Below are positions 48,065 to 59,956 of a stretch of DNA of 64,000 nucleotides, one piece after another; the stretch's first letter is position 1; each line of letters starts with the position of its first letter. The stretch spans positions 29,733,172 through 29,797,171 of the forward strand of contig OY720344.1 in assembly GCA_963082975.1 (NCBI GenBank). Reading direction: 5' to 3'. Under the pieces are notes generated by a model. It was not told where the DNA came from and ran no database searches. It saw nothing but the letters and a program-made list of their open reading frames with translations. The DNA is from Labia minor. Its lineage: Eukaryota; Arthropoda; Insecta; Dermaptera; Spongiphoridae. Position numbers and translations under genes: made by a program.

Positions 48065-48276
48065 AAAAATGCTATTTTTTATTTATATAAATAATATTGG
48101 AAGAAATATATATATATTATAATATAATGAATTTATGAATGAAGTATATTATTTAAAAAAAAATTATTAGTGTTATTCAATTACTTATGCGGTCGTGTGT
48201 TTATTACACATAACTGTTTTTTTATTATTATTTAAAAATACGTATATACGAGTATACTTGTTATATACTCAGACTG

Positions 48277-48312
<36 letters not shown>

Positions 48313-48404
48313 AAATGATGGCACTTGTGTTTTTCTAATTTGCACAATCTCAGCTGTTCTCTCTATCTTTATTGAGGGCTAATTTAGATTTGAAAATGGA
48401 AGTA
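48065..48404. other. AT-rich spacer with (TA)n
   Basis: TA run at 48280-48309. Nothing else recognised. Confidence 0.5.
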
Positions 48405-48680
48405 TTCTGAAAGGACCGGATCATTTCTCGTGTCGGCTCGGTCAACGTGTGGGTTCTGGCTGGCGTCGCGTGGGCGGCGTTCATCGCATCCTCGACTCGA
48501 AAGCAAAATGACATGAGGCCTGTCGAGATAAGCCCAATGGGTCAACCCTTCTCAAAATACATGGTCCTAGTCGGTACATTACATTGAAATAATACCCGTA
48601 CCGTTTACGAAACTCCTCTTTTGAAGTACTAGGATATTAATCTATTCAGGGCCTGTCCGGACCTTTTAAATGGATCTATT
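48405..48680. promoter_or_regulatory. CpG-dense island, candidate promoter or exon
   Basis: The most G+C-rich non-repeat block in the window, with many CG dinucleotides (GTGTCGGCTCGGTCAACG, GGCGTCGCGTGGGCGGCG). One + frame stays open across about 48405-48585, read as VNVWVLAGVAWAAFIASS, then RPVEISPMGQPFSKYMVLVG, with a possible hydrophobic segment; it has no clear splice sites. A reverse frame is also open, so coding is unproven. Confidence 0.3.
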
Positions 48681-50517
48681 CTTTTTCTTCATTCTTATAA
48701 ATCTTTCAAGGATAAGAGAAGACATTTAATCCTTTACACCTCTCTAGAAACAACTAAATATTAAAATATTCTTCACACAAGAAAAGAAAAAATAATTTAT
48801 TATATTTTTAAAATATAGCTGAAAATTTTTAGTAAAATAAATAAATTCTAGGATAACTTTTAACTTATAAACTAAAGAATAAAAAATTATGAATTTATTA
48901 TTCTTAATTGTAGCGACAAAAACTTTCATAGGGGCATTCAAAACTTTCAAACTGCTCTATCACCTTGAACTCAAAGAGCTGATTACTTTAAAAAAAAAAA
49001 AAAAAAAAACTGAAATCATTAAAGATCAATGTAAACTTGCTTTAACTAAAAGTCCAAAAACAAAATAATTTATGTTTTTAAACAAATTTTAATAATAGGT
49101 ATTTATATTTTTTGAAAATAAAAGTAAAACATCCAGTTATTTGTTCTATTTTCAGCCAAATTTAAATTTTATTTACATATTAATTTATTTCAAATTAGAT
49201 TTAGTAACTCCAAATAAAAATACTAAATTACTAAATTTTGTTTAAAAAAATAATTTCGAGGACTTCTGAAACATATTTGTCTATTTTTGTAATTGATGAA
49301 TATATTTTTACCTTAGTCCTTATCACTTTTCTTCTTTTTCGGCTATTATACTTAAACAAGTCTTAATATTATAAAAAACATTACCTAACAGTGTATAATT
49401 TTTTAGACCATTAATTCATAATTCTGCATAAAGATCTTTTCTTTTGTAATGTTATTGATATTTCATCCAAATGTAAGACAATAAATTTAAAAATTCACCA
49501 ACATAATATAATAGAACATAAACAGTTTTTTAAATATTTTCTTAAAAAAAATTAAAACACATTTACTAATCTATTACCTATTACCATCTGGCATTAAAAC
49601 AAAATATTCAACAAATAAATAAATAAATAAATGAAAAAATAAAGAAAATCTGCAGAAATTTTTTAATTTATTATATTAAAATTTCAATGAATATATTATA
49701 AAAAATTTCGTTAGTATACATTTTTACATAAATGTCTGAAGTAAAAAAAAACAAATTAAATCATAATTTCATTCACTATCCTTTACTTTAAGAACAAAAA
49801 ATAAATAAACTTTAAAATAAACTTTAATATTATAGACTTTAAAATAATTTATTAATGATGAATTACAAAGTCGATTTCAAATGGCTTTTTGTCAAACATA
49901 TAAATTATAATACAAATGTAATACAAATAAAAAAAAGGCATAATATTTTTTAAATTTTTCGATCTTTATAGTTAGTGACTTGTCACAACAAAAAGAAAAG
50001 TTTAAATTGAGTGATATTCATTAAGTGATAATAAATTTAATACGAAATTAAATGTGAATGAATAAATTAAATTTTAAATGTCAATGTAGGTATTTTTTTT
50101 ATCTACACCGAATATATTATTTAGTACAGAGAAAGGTCATACATAACATAGAAACGATGCATTCATTGGTCGACCTCTTAATTGACATATGCACCCTTCA
50201 TTCAACAACCAAACCGAATTCATATTTAAAATTGATTTCAAAATCATCTGACTGAAACAACAGATACAACCAACAACCATTTAGTAAGGTTGTTTCATAT
50301 TCTGAAAGAAAAAAAAATGATCGGGTCACTGGCATCCATAACTCCGCAACTTTTCTATGTCAAGTGGAGAAATAATAAAAAAACTCGAAAGTTTGAAATT
50401 CGCTATTTCTCATAGAATAAACAGAATTATAATTTAATAATTAAATAAATAACTTAAGTAGAACACTCTAGATCAAAATTTATAATAATTCACCCCGAAA
50501 TTTACACAGAAAAAGAT
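48681..50517. other. AT-rich intergenic DNA, nothing recognised
   Basis: Poly(A) run near 48990-49009. Frames at 48744-48950 and 50058-50255 have chance AT-driven composition. A slightly less AT-rich patch lies at 50150-50360. Confidence 0.5.
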
Positions 50518-50600
50518 TTTCTGTGACCAGGTGCAACCGGTGCCGGCCATTGGCCCACTTGCCATAAGCACCTGGATGGCTGTCGCAACCTATTCTCAGC
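50518..50600. other. G+C-rich block with inverted repeat
   Basis: CCAGGTGC (50527-50534) pairs with GCACCTGG (50568-50575), and inner complementarity GGCC...GGCC strengthens a hairpin. No tRNA or snRNA recognised. May be a structured RNA or a regulatory palindrome. Confidence 0.35.
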
Positions 50601-51454
50601 TAATTCAACTTATATACATATACTATATATATATATAGATGCGTGGGTCTTAAAGATTTTCCATGAACAGAAATGGTGAAGCGATGATGAATCTAATAAT
50701 CTAAATTTATCAATAATTTCCATGAAAATATTTATGATAATTTAGTAGATTAAGAATAAAATAAAAAATTATGATCGTTTACATGGAAATTTAAATATAA
50801 ATATTATTTAATCCGGAATTGTTAAGAGAAATTACATTATAAAAATTATTATTATATCATTATAATATCAATATATAGTTTTTATAATATTATTAAAAAC
50901 ACATTATATTTACAAAATGAAAAATAAAAATTAAAAATTAAAAAAATATTAAATTGGAAAAAAAAAATATTTATTTTTTCTTATTGAATTGTTATTTTGG
51001 GAATCTATAAGTAAGCATATATTATTATAAAGCAATCTTTCGTTGTTCCCTAGAAACAAGGACGTATTAGTGTTTTAGTGTTTGTGTATTAGTGTGTTTT
51101 ATAATATGTGATATATTCATTTAAGTTAATTATTTTTCAAATTATATTTTTTAATTTAATATTTTGAAGTTGGTATTTATTGCACTCACAGAATAAAATA
51201 TGAGCAATTTTTATAAAAGTTAAGGAATAAATGGCCCTATATGTAACTTTCATTCAAATTTGGACAATTAGGTACTACAGAACCAGGTTTACTACAGAAC
51301 CACCAAAATAGTCATTTATTATAATTTAGTTCTTTTGTTTTTAGTTTTAGTTTTTATTAAATAATTCAAATGTTTTTTTTTAAATTTAATTCGATTTTTT
51401 GATCTATTATTTTAGAGTAAAATTTTTCATCTCACTTGTTTATACATATTTTAA
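50601..51454. other. AT-rich spacer, nothing recognised
   Basis: No feature recognised. Confidence 0.5.
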
Positions 51455-51782
51455 TAACTCACCAGAGAGATCACGAACATTTTTGATGTCGGGATTTTGA
51501 TGTTTTTATACGCTTTGAAGGTCCCTGAGTCATTTTCACTAAGGTTGAGAAAAATGTATGTGTGTGTGTGTGTGTATGTAGACAAGATTACGCAAAAACG
51601 ATTTGTGCTAGAATAATGAAATTTGGTACACGGGTATTATTCAAAATTCGTAGTTTTCTGTCAACTTTTGAAAAATGCAGCTCTTTCAGAAGAGGGTTTA
51701 CCTACCACGTTTTCAATTTTTTTTCTTTAAACTGACCATAAAAATAAATATATATGTTTGATAGGAGAGGAGACACTCAAGA
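51455..51782 (+). mobile_element. Family B element, copy B4 (internally deleted)
   Basis: B from ACTCACCAGAGAGATC through GTATGTGTGTGTG, TGAAATTTGGTACACGGG and CTCTTTCAGAAGAGGG to ATATGTTTGATAG. It then jumps directly to the 3' end GAGGAGACACTCAAG. About half of B is missing. Confidence 0.85.
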
Positions 51783-53571
51783 TATTTTTTAATTATATTT
51801 AATTATTTAAAAGAAATGTTAAAAAAACTTATTTGTGAATTTTAAAAAAATGTATGGAGAAAATGCACTTCGAAAAAAATGTCTTTAAAATAAAAAAAAA
51901 ACGATTTTTAAATGAATTAAAATATTTTAAAAATTAATAATATTATATATAAACAAATAAATAAATAAAATAATATTTTGTCAATTCATTATTATCCTGA
52001 AGAATACATTATAGTTGTCCATTTAATAAATAATTTAAAAGTAAATTATTTATTTTTGATTTAGATATAGTATTTTTATTCATATCTTAATGCATCTTTA
52101 TACAAAAAAAAACTAAGTAATTATATTTACATTCGGAATTACGCTAGGGGCAAAATCGCAGAATCTTAGCAATGGAATTGGGTCGAGATAAGGAAATGAA
52201 ATGAATTTTTTTGAAAACTTGTGACTGATTTTACATTTTAAGACCCAATTAAATAACAGTTTAGTGTAAGTACCGTGATATTCGAAAAATGCCCAAATTT
52301 TTTAAAGAATTACAACCATGATTGAAACAATCAAAGAAACTTTCATACCAGTGACACACGGTGTTTTCACCAAAATAATAATTAATATTAAATTAGATAT
52401 GTTCATATTTTTATAAAAATAGCCATTTATAACATTTAAATATTTGTTTATTATTTTATCGTTATATATATAATATATATATATTCTAAAAATTTATTTG
52501 ATTGTATAAATTTTAATTGGTTTGAATTAGTGTGATTTTAATTATAATCTTGTATAATCACAGTAGTTTAATTCATTTATTATGATCCAAGGTATTTAGT
52601 TGGTAATAAATTATATATTTTTAAAAAATCACTCGTATTATCAGCATATTCAGAAATGATACTACTTTATTTATTTAAATTTTTAATATTTTAAATTATT
52701 ATTTTATTGATTTATTTTTTATTCTCTAATACAATATTGTTTAACTCTTAAATTAAGGCTTGATGTTACTTTTGTGGATATTATTAAGAAATTTTAATGT
52801 AATGTAATATAAATGTAATTATATTATAAACATGTTTGTATGTATTTATAAGTATATATATGTATATATGTTGCTCACGCATATTTGGTTGAATGTCGAA
52901 ACATTAGTTTTGAGGGGCCTAGAATCAATCTAATAAATTAACTTTGACTATCAACATATGCAAACTTTCACATAAATATTTTAAATGAAATTAAACTCAA
53001 AACTAAAATTTATACTCGATATTATACGTATTCAATTTAATAATACAAATCGCTTTAATTAACCTCACAAAATGAATAATAGCAAATATCATCCTATTAT
53101 ATTAATAATCAAATATCGATGTTTTTTAATTAATTTAAATATAATTAATTACAAAATTGGGATCCCGTTACAAACATATTTATATAGCATTTAGATTAAA
53201 AATTATATAATAATATATAACGGTGATAAATTATAAAACTATTTGCTCGAAATCATAAAAGTATTTCACATCAAATTTATTTCCCATTAAAATATTATTT
53301 CTTATTAAATATAGTACATTATATTTGCAATATTAAATATCCAGGCATTTTATTAATTTCTCATTTGCAAGCATTTATTATTTTATTATTAACTAGATAT
53401 TATCTAAACTAGCTGTATATCTTTGATGAATAGTAATGAAAAACTATCTCTAAGTCAGTCTTTTTCAAATCTTTTATATTTTGAAGATTAAATTATATTA
53501 ATTATTAATTATACCTATATAAAAGTAAAAATGTTAGTACATATTGAAATTTAATATGTAATTTATTTTTA
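51783..53571. other. AT-rich intergenic DNA with a possible ribozyme relic
   Basis: 52870-52950 contains GCATATTTGGTTGAATGTCG followed by AAACATTAG and AATAAATT, a pattern reminiscent of hammerhead-bearing retroelement ends (see findings). The rest is AT-rich. Confidence 0.35.
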
Positions 53572-54181
53572 CTATCTCGCTATTTTTGCTATCACGAAAA
53601 TTTTCGATGTTGAGATTTTGATGTTTTTATACGTTTTGAAGGATCCTGAATCATTTTCACTAAGGATGAGAAAAATGTTTGTGTGTGTGCGTCTGCGTAT
53701 CTGTATATATGTAGACAAGATTATGCAAAAACGGTTTGAGCTAGAATCATGTTCTTTTGGTACAGGGGAAAAATTATTCAAAATTTGTAGTTTTCTATCA
53801 ACTTTTGAGAAATGTAGTTCAACCGGAAGAGGGTCATTACCTACAACGTTTTGATTTTTTTTCCTCTAAAGTGACCATGAAAATAAAAATATATGTTTGA
53901 TAATTTTTCACATAATTAAAAATTGTATAAAACTGCTATATATAGAATTTCAGCTTGATTGAATCGCTGAAAGTACCAGAATTAATTTTTTAACACTGCA
54001 AAAAATCTCACTCACCAGCACATGGTGCCATCAATAAAGAGCCAAACATGCGCTGGTTTAATAAATATTATCTATTAATTTTAACTTATAATTTATAATT
54101 AATTAAATTTAATTTAAATATAATATATTATGTTATTTACTCTAATTCAAATTGCGAGATAGGCGAGAAGAGACACTCCAG
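53572..54181 (+). mobile_element. Family B element, copy B5 (full length)
   Basis: 610 bp from CTATCTCGC to GACACTCCAG with all B landmarks, including CCGGAAGAGGGTCATTACC and the 3' GCGAGATAG. ATTTTTAC before and AATTTTAC just after it (7 of 8) are a possible target duplication. Confidence 0.88.
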
Positions 54182-54260
54182 CTAATTTTACTAGAACCTT
54201 TAGGTTCCTGTTGATTCATTTTATTTATTATTTTGAGATTTTATAAAGATTAATGAAAAA

Positions 54261-54681
54261 CTGGAGTGTCTCCACTCGACTATCTTGCAATTTGAATTGA
54301 ATTAATTTACATATATTATATTTAAATTAAATTAAATTAATTAAGTTATAAATTAAAATTAATAAATAATATTTATCAAACCAGCGCGTGTTTGACTCAT
54401 TGTTGATGGCACCACGTCAAGTGCTGGCGCGTGATTTCCAAGTCCTCTTCCAAATGAGCTACATTTCTCAAAAGTTGATAGAAAACTACGAATTTTGAAT
54501 AATTCCCGTGTACCAAATTTCATTATTCTAGCTTCTTTTTCGTAATCTTGTCTACATACACACACAGATACATTTTTCTCAACCTTAGTGAAAATGACTC
54601 AGGGACCTTCAAAACGTATAAAAACATCAAAATCTCGACATCGAAAATTTTCGTGATCGCAATACTATCTCTGACCAGATA
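54261..54681 (-). mobile_element. Family B element, copy B6 (internally deleted)
   Basis: Reverse-strand B from CTGGAGTGTCTCCACTCG to CTCTGACCAGATA. About 190 nt are deleted between GCGTGATTTCC and CTCTTCCAAATGAGC. It lies 79 bp from B5, tail to tail. Confidence 0.88.
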
Positions 54682-54854
54682 ATAAAGAGAGAAAAAGAGA
54701 GTGAAATTCAACTTAAAATAACCAAATACTTGTAAATAAAATGAGAGAGTTTACTATGATTAAGAAATTAAAATAAGAAAACTTAATTTTTTAACTTTGA
54801 TTTTAAGAGCAATTCCCATAAAATAGAAATAAAAACAATTATTATTAATAACAC

Positions 54855-55043
54855 ACTCCACGAGTCTGGGGTTCACCCAAGTGTTGAAAATTGAGAACCA
54901 ATATAAAATAAAAAATAGCGACTCTGATTAAGAAAATCATGGTCTAGATTGAGATGATCCGTTGTACTGATCCTATAAAATCTCTACCCTGCTTTGGGTG
55001 AAATCTGCAACTGTCCTTTCATTGGATATTCTAAAGCAAGATC

Positions 55044-55046
<3 letters not shown>
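54855..55046 (+). mobile_element. tRNA-derived SINE, copy S3 (degenerate)
   Basis: A decayed B-box GGGGTTCACCC near 54868, then body blocks GATTAAGAAAATC, TACTGATCCTATA and GTCCTTTCATT shared with S1 and S2. It ends at the (TA)n run. Confidence 0.55.

Positions 55047-55080
<34 letters not shown>
55047..55080. repeat. (TA)n microsatellite
   Basis: TA run of about 17 units directly after S3, possibly grown from the SINE tail. Confidence 0.95.
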
Positions 55081-55083
<3 letters not shown>

Positions 55084-56544
55084 AAATAATACTATTCAAA
55101 GACACTGACTGGTTTTCTACCCAGTTAGGTTGAATATTTATGGAAAAGGTAAAATGGGAGTTGTTGAATGATGAAGACGCCCTATTAGTGATTTGCTACC
55201 TATTCCCGATGTCAGAGAAAGGCGCCCACTTGTTGAGTCTCAAAATACGAATGAAATGAGAAGGCATTGAATCTGTTCTAATAGTCTTTTTCCTGTCAAG
55301 GTCAGGACCCTTATAATGTAACTGAATAGAATGTAATCGCAGTTTGTTAATACTCCTTAAGTATAAATATCGATTTTTTCATCTAAAAGATCTTCTATTT
55401 ATGTAATAATATCTTGTAGGCCTTATTAATAGTGATAAATGACTATTATTTTGTTCAACTACTTAATAAAAGGTGAATACAGCAGAGCAATTTAACTTAG
55501 TTAAAAGTTTCATCATATGTATAAAATATCTCCCGCATATAACATTAGATTAGACTTTACTATTACAGTTATGAAATTTGTAATTTTTTTTTATTTAAAG
55601 GTATTTATTTAAATGGCAAAAAAAAATATTAGCAAATAAGTTCTTCAAACTCGATTTTTTTATTTTCACTTTACGATAAGGATAAAATAAATTAAATTAA
55701 TAAATCTTCCAATCAAAATATAATTGTTATCTTAATATTTTAAGGAATCCAAATCATGATTTGTTTAAAATTAGGGTATTTTACATTTATGGTCTTTCTA
55801 CATTTATTTCTTTTTTCTTTTTAATTAGCTTGAGTAGATGAATGTAGAATGATGGGTGCTTGTATCATTTTATTTCTAATAAATTTATTATTTCATAATA
55901 CCAAATAAATAAATAATTATAGATTAGAGATAAGGATAGGTTGAAAACTTAAAAAATTAGTATGAAGATTTTTTTATATATGAGGCAATAAGAAAGAAAT
56001 CTATGTAGATAGATTCAACCCAGAAAGAGAGAAAGAAGCCCGGAAGCTGGAATTGATTTTGTTTATAAACATACACATATATATAGCTATTATTCAAAAT
56101 TAAGTCATTATAAATCCATTAAAATGATTTTAATTTATTTACAAGATAATTAATTAATTTCGATTGGATTATTTGTATATTTTTTGAAAAAAAGACTAAT
56201 ACTTTAGAGGCATTCATTATATAAAACATAGATAAAATCCGAAAATGATATGGTTTTACAGAAATTTCTTTAACCCTTAGGCCTTGAAAGGATGTTTATT
56301 TGTATTACAGACAATAAAATTTCAATATTAATTAGAATTACCAATTCATTCTAAATTTTCTTATAAATTTACCAAAACAATCATAAAAGTTAAATAATAT
56401 ACAGACTAAATGAATCGAAATTTATTCCGAATGAAAAATATAATTAATATTAATGATATCTTATTATTTATTAGATACTTTTTTTTTAGAAATTACAAAC
56501 ACTGTTTTGCTTATGAAATCCCTGTCTCTGCTAATGTTAATATT
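55081..56544. other. Intergenic DNA
   Basis: 55100-55330 is a G+C-richer unique patch (GAAGACGCCCTATTAGTG, GAGAAAGGCGCCCACTTG, GTCAAGGTCAGGACCC) without an open frame. The remainder is AT-rich. Confidence 0.4.
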
Positions 56545-56605
56545 CTGGAAAGTTCTTGGACGCATCATTTACATCTCTCCAGTAGTCGTCCCTATCCTAA
56601 TGTAT
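56545..56605 (-). mobile_element. Old non-LTR fragment R9
   Basis: Complement of the R 3' end: GGAAAGTTCTTGGACGCA, then ACATCTCTCCAGTA and CCCTATCCTAA align with the R consensus. Short and mutated. Confidence 0.6.
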
Positions 56606-56891
56606 TTCAATCTTCTCTTAATTTTCCTAATTTTAATCATCAATTCACACAATGGTTTGTTTAGCCAGAAATCATTCCTGATTGATTACCATAAAATAAA
56701 ACTATTCGCTAACTATTCTTGACCCAGATTATCCATGTGTCCCGTTCTCAGCCTCCTTCTCGGATTTACGATTCTATTTGGGGATAGTTAAATGAAATGT
56801 AATTCCTGCTTATGTAATTAAATTGTAAAATTCATAATAATTATTACATTACGCTTGCTTGGACTCTGCAAGTCCTAGCAAGGGAATTTTA
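56606..56891. other. Spacer, nothing recognised
   Basis: 56725-56770 is slightly G+C-rich. No feature recognised. Confidence 0.45.
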
Positions 56892-56899
56892 CTCTAGAT

Positions 56900-57379
56900 T
56901 AGTGATTCACAACCTGGGCATATCGCCCCCTGGTGGGCGATCGACATCATAAATTGGGCGATTATTTGACTATACGCTTTTAGGGGGCGATAGTTATTTT
57001 TCATGGGCGAAATCATTTTGAATACCTTCTTGCAGTGATACCCGCATTGAAATTACTAAGTTTAATATTAAACAATACCTCCCTTACTATCGTCGGTCGG
57101 TAAAAATGGTAAGATGATTTTGTGATCAGGCTTTTAAACATTTTCGATTTTTTTTAATATAGTTCTTAACAAAAAAATAATTTTGCGATCATATGACTCT
57201 AAGTATCTCCAAGTGTGCCCACCCCTGTTATATTATTTCAGAAATGTGCCCGACTATCGAAAAAGGTTGCCGACCCCCGGATTATCATGCAATTTTTATC
57301 TGTTAAAATTTATAGGAGGGCGAATTATAAAGCGGCCTTACGAAGTAGGCGTTTGGTCCAAAAAGGTTGAGAAACGCTA
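56900..57379. mobile_element. hAT-type composite element (hAT4) with perfect 8-bp target duplication
   Basis: Ends TAGTGATTCACAACC and, inverted, TAGCGTTTCTCAACC. CTCTAGAT flanks both sides (56892-56899, 57380-57387). The interior has two GGGCGAT-rich blocks, the A7 solo terminus, and two more hAT-like terminal strings on the reverse strand: CAGGGGTGGGCACACTT (about 57214-57230) and GGGGGTCGGCAACC (about 57267-57282). No transposase frame. Confidence 0.85.
57070..57101 (-). mobile_element. Solo 32-nt terminus of family A (A7)
   Basis: Complement of the first 32 nt of A, ending ...GTCGGTCGGT at 57101. The adjacent sequence is unrelated to A. Same breakpoint as A3. Confidence 0.8.
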
Positions 57380-57387
57380 CTCTAGAT

Positions 57388-57500
57388 AGAGTCTATGACG
57401 AGGTCCACATAGTTTACATTTAGGAAGCTGATCATACAACAACTCCATCCAATCGATTTGATAAGCGTTACCTCTCATAAGATGTTAAAAATCCAGAGTT
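57388..57500 (+). mobile_element. Possible SINE body fragment S4
   Basis: Shares CTGATCATACAAC with S2 (TTGATCATACAAC). Other similarity is weak. Confidence 0.3.
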
Positions 57501-58189
57501 TGATTGATATATTATTAAAGAATAAATTTAATAATTTATGAAATTTTATGAAAAATATATCATGTCGTCACAGATACCTATTTAAATTATCTTTTTTATT
57601 ATTTATTTTACTGGATATATAGAATTTTTAGATAAAAATTATCAATATTTCTATTTATTTATATTGAATTAAAAGGTGAGTTATCTTTATGTCAAGGACA
57701 ATTTGCTCTGGCCGATACAAGTAAATGAAGATGAAATTCTCACCGAAAGGATCCCATCAAAGATAAGTTGGTAAATATCGAGAGGCAAACATCCTGAATA
57801 AGTGTAACGTTAGTAGCCGTTGGGTGTGCCACACTGATATATAACATATTTATAACGTTAAATTGGAACGAAATACGAGTTCAGGAGGATCGTTATGTTT
57901 CAACACTTTGTTTTGACCACTGTAATCACAAGAGTGTTACAAGGTTTAAAATGTCGGAGGCGTATTCAGGCTATTCAACGACCATTAAATTGGAAGATCT
58001 TTTTATACTTATATTTTGGAACAAATAATGAAAGAGGGCGTTTGGCTAAGTGAAAAATAAAACAACAAATAAATATTTTACATAAAATAAATATATCCAT
58101 TTTTAAAAAGTTTTACATAACTAAATAATTTTTTAATCAATTAATTGTATATGCAATTAAGACATTTAGGCACAAGTTGAACATTTTAA
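57501..58189. other. Intergenic DNA with a less AT-rich patch
   Basis: 57690-58000 is G+C-richer (TTTGCTCTGGCCGATACAAG, GTAGCCGTTGGGTGTGCC, ATGTCGGAGGCGTATTCAGG). No long frame and no repeat match. Confidence 0.35.
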
Positions 58190-58460
58190 TAAGTTAACTA
58201 AACTAAACTTAACTTAAACTTATTAAAATATAAAATTTAATAAAAATAATTTTTAATTAAACATTCTGTGAAGTTTCAAGTTTAGTGATTTATTTGTTTT
58301 ATGCGCATTACGGCTTTTACAGCATCATCAGAAGTTTTGTGAATTGAGAAGAAGAAAATAAATATTTCAATCAACATGAAACTTCACCCAGAATTTAATT
58401 AAAAATTATTCTTATTAAGTTTTATATTTTACCAAGTTTAATTTTAGCCAACATAACTAA
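58190..58460. mobile_element. Foldback element E1 with hammerhead-like centre
   Basis: Two inverted arms of about 75 nt: left 58195-58280 (AATAATTTTTAATTAAAC..., GTGAAGTTTCAAG), right 58374-58459 (CATGAAACTTCAC, AATTAAAAATTATT). The centre on the reverse strand reads CTGATGATGCTGTAAAAGCC, then GTAATGCGCATAAAAC (58296-58331), like the core of hammerhead motifs carried by Penelope-like retroelements with GAAA changed to GTAA. Assignment is tentative. Confidence 0.5.
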
Positions 58461-59472
58461 TTGAAAAAAATATAAATATTTAATTTAAAATTTATTTATA
58501 ATTTATTTATGTTTGAATATAAATTGTTCATTGAAAAGTTCACACCAACTCAGTTTAATAAAGCAATTTTACACTTAACACCTCTCTCAGCCAAAGATTT
58601 ATCTTCAATTATCTTATTAAAGCCAATTGACCTATTTATTCTAATTAAATCAACATAATGCCATTTTGTAATTGAAATATTTCAACACTAATAAAGTATG
58701 ATTTTCCAACTTTAATGATATCAATATCATCGTCATCTGCAAAATGATTTCTCCTATTTAATTATTTTGCATAATTAACATTTTTTAATTATTTTAATTT
58801 TAAGTTTCATTGTACCATTATAACAAGGCTCTTTTATGAAAATTATGATTAGACGAAATTAAATTTTATATTGTAACTTATTTTTTACAATTAAAAATAT
58901 TTTTATACAAGAATAAGTTAAGGCAATGAAAAATATACAATTAGCATATTTAAAATTCAAAATATCTATTCAAAAAAATGATATGATATCATTAAAGAGA
59001 AAAATACTTCAAATAATAATATTTCCATTTTTATTTTCAGAGAAGAAAATTTTAGAATGAAACTAGATTACTTATATAAATATATGCGTGATATATGCGT
59101 ATAAATATTGATTGTCCACCCCTAAACTAATTTTGGTAGAGTAAATAAAATTATAATGAAAACAAATGTGAAATTACATCCGGTATTACAACTATTGATT
59201 TGTTAATCTATGGATATAGACATTTAAATTGTATCTATTAGAATGAACATTGTCTATATTAGGGACGGTAACATTCATGTTATTACTTTAAAAACAAGCA
59301 AATTGCTATTTCTATGATTGCTTATATTACTTAACAATGATTATATATTCCAATTTAATCATTAATTAATTAATTATCTCGGTTAAATTGGATGATAAAT
59401 TCATTATATAAAAATATTGAATTTTAGAAATAGAGATTATTTTTATAATGAAATCCAACATTTTAATTAATT
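58461..59472. other. AT-rich spacer, nothing recognised
   Basis: No feature recognised. Confidence 0.5.
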
Positions 59473-59640
59473 ATATAAACTAAAATTAACTTAAAAATAA
59501 AAACTTTAATAAGAATATTTTATTTATATAATAGATACACAGGGAAAAGTTGTTTGATTTATTTACTTTATGCGCATTCCAGGTGATTTGAAAAAAAGAA
59601 AACTACTGACGAAGGTGTGACGATCTTTACTTATCCTGAA
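59473..59640. mobile_element. Family E fragment, copy E2
   Basis: Shares with E1 AACTAAA..TTAACTTAAA, CTTTAATAAGAATA, GATTTATTT and TTTATGCGCATT in order. The CTGATGA part is lost and there is no second arm. Confidence 0.45.
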
Positions 59641-59956
59641 TAATTTTTTATTAATGTTACTTTCTAATTATATAGTTACATTATTATAATTATAATTAAT
59701 AATAAAGATAAACTACTTTAAAAACGGTGAAAGTTTCAATGTGATTCACAATTCGATGAGGATTTAAATAAACACATTGAATGGTTATAAAGTGAAAATA
59801 TACACTCCATTTTTATTCCAACATATTATATTATGTATAATATATTTTAATATTATATTATTATATTATATGTGCTAATTAAAAAAAATATTGTTAATCA
59901 ATTATCAGTCAAAATATTATAAATTCTTCTTCATTTTTACTTATACTTTGGTTTAT
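59641..59956. other. AT-rich spacer
   Basis: Contains ATTATA-rich low-complexity sequence at 59825-59872. Nothing else. Confidence 0.5.

Noticed and set aside
48280..48309. (TA)n run as a promoter
   Set aside because: Simple microsatellite; several similar runs occur with no gene next to them.
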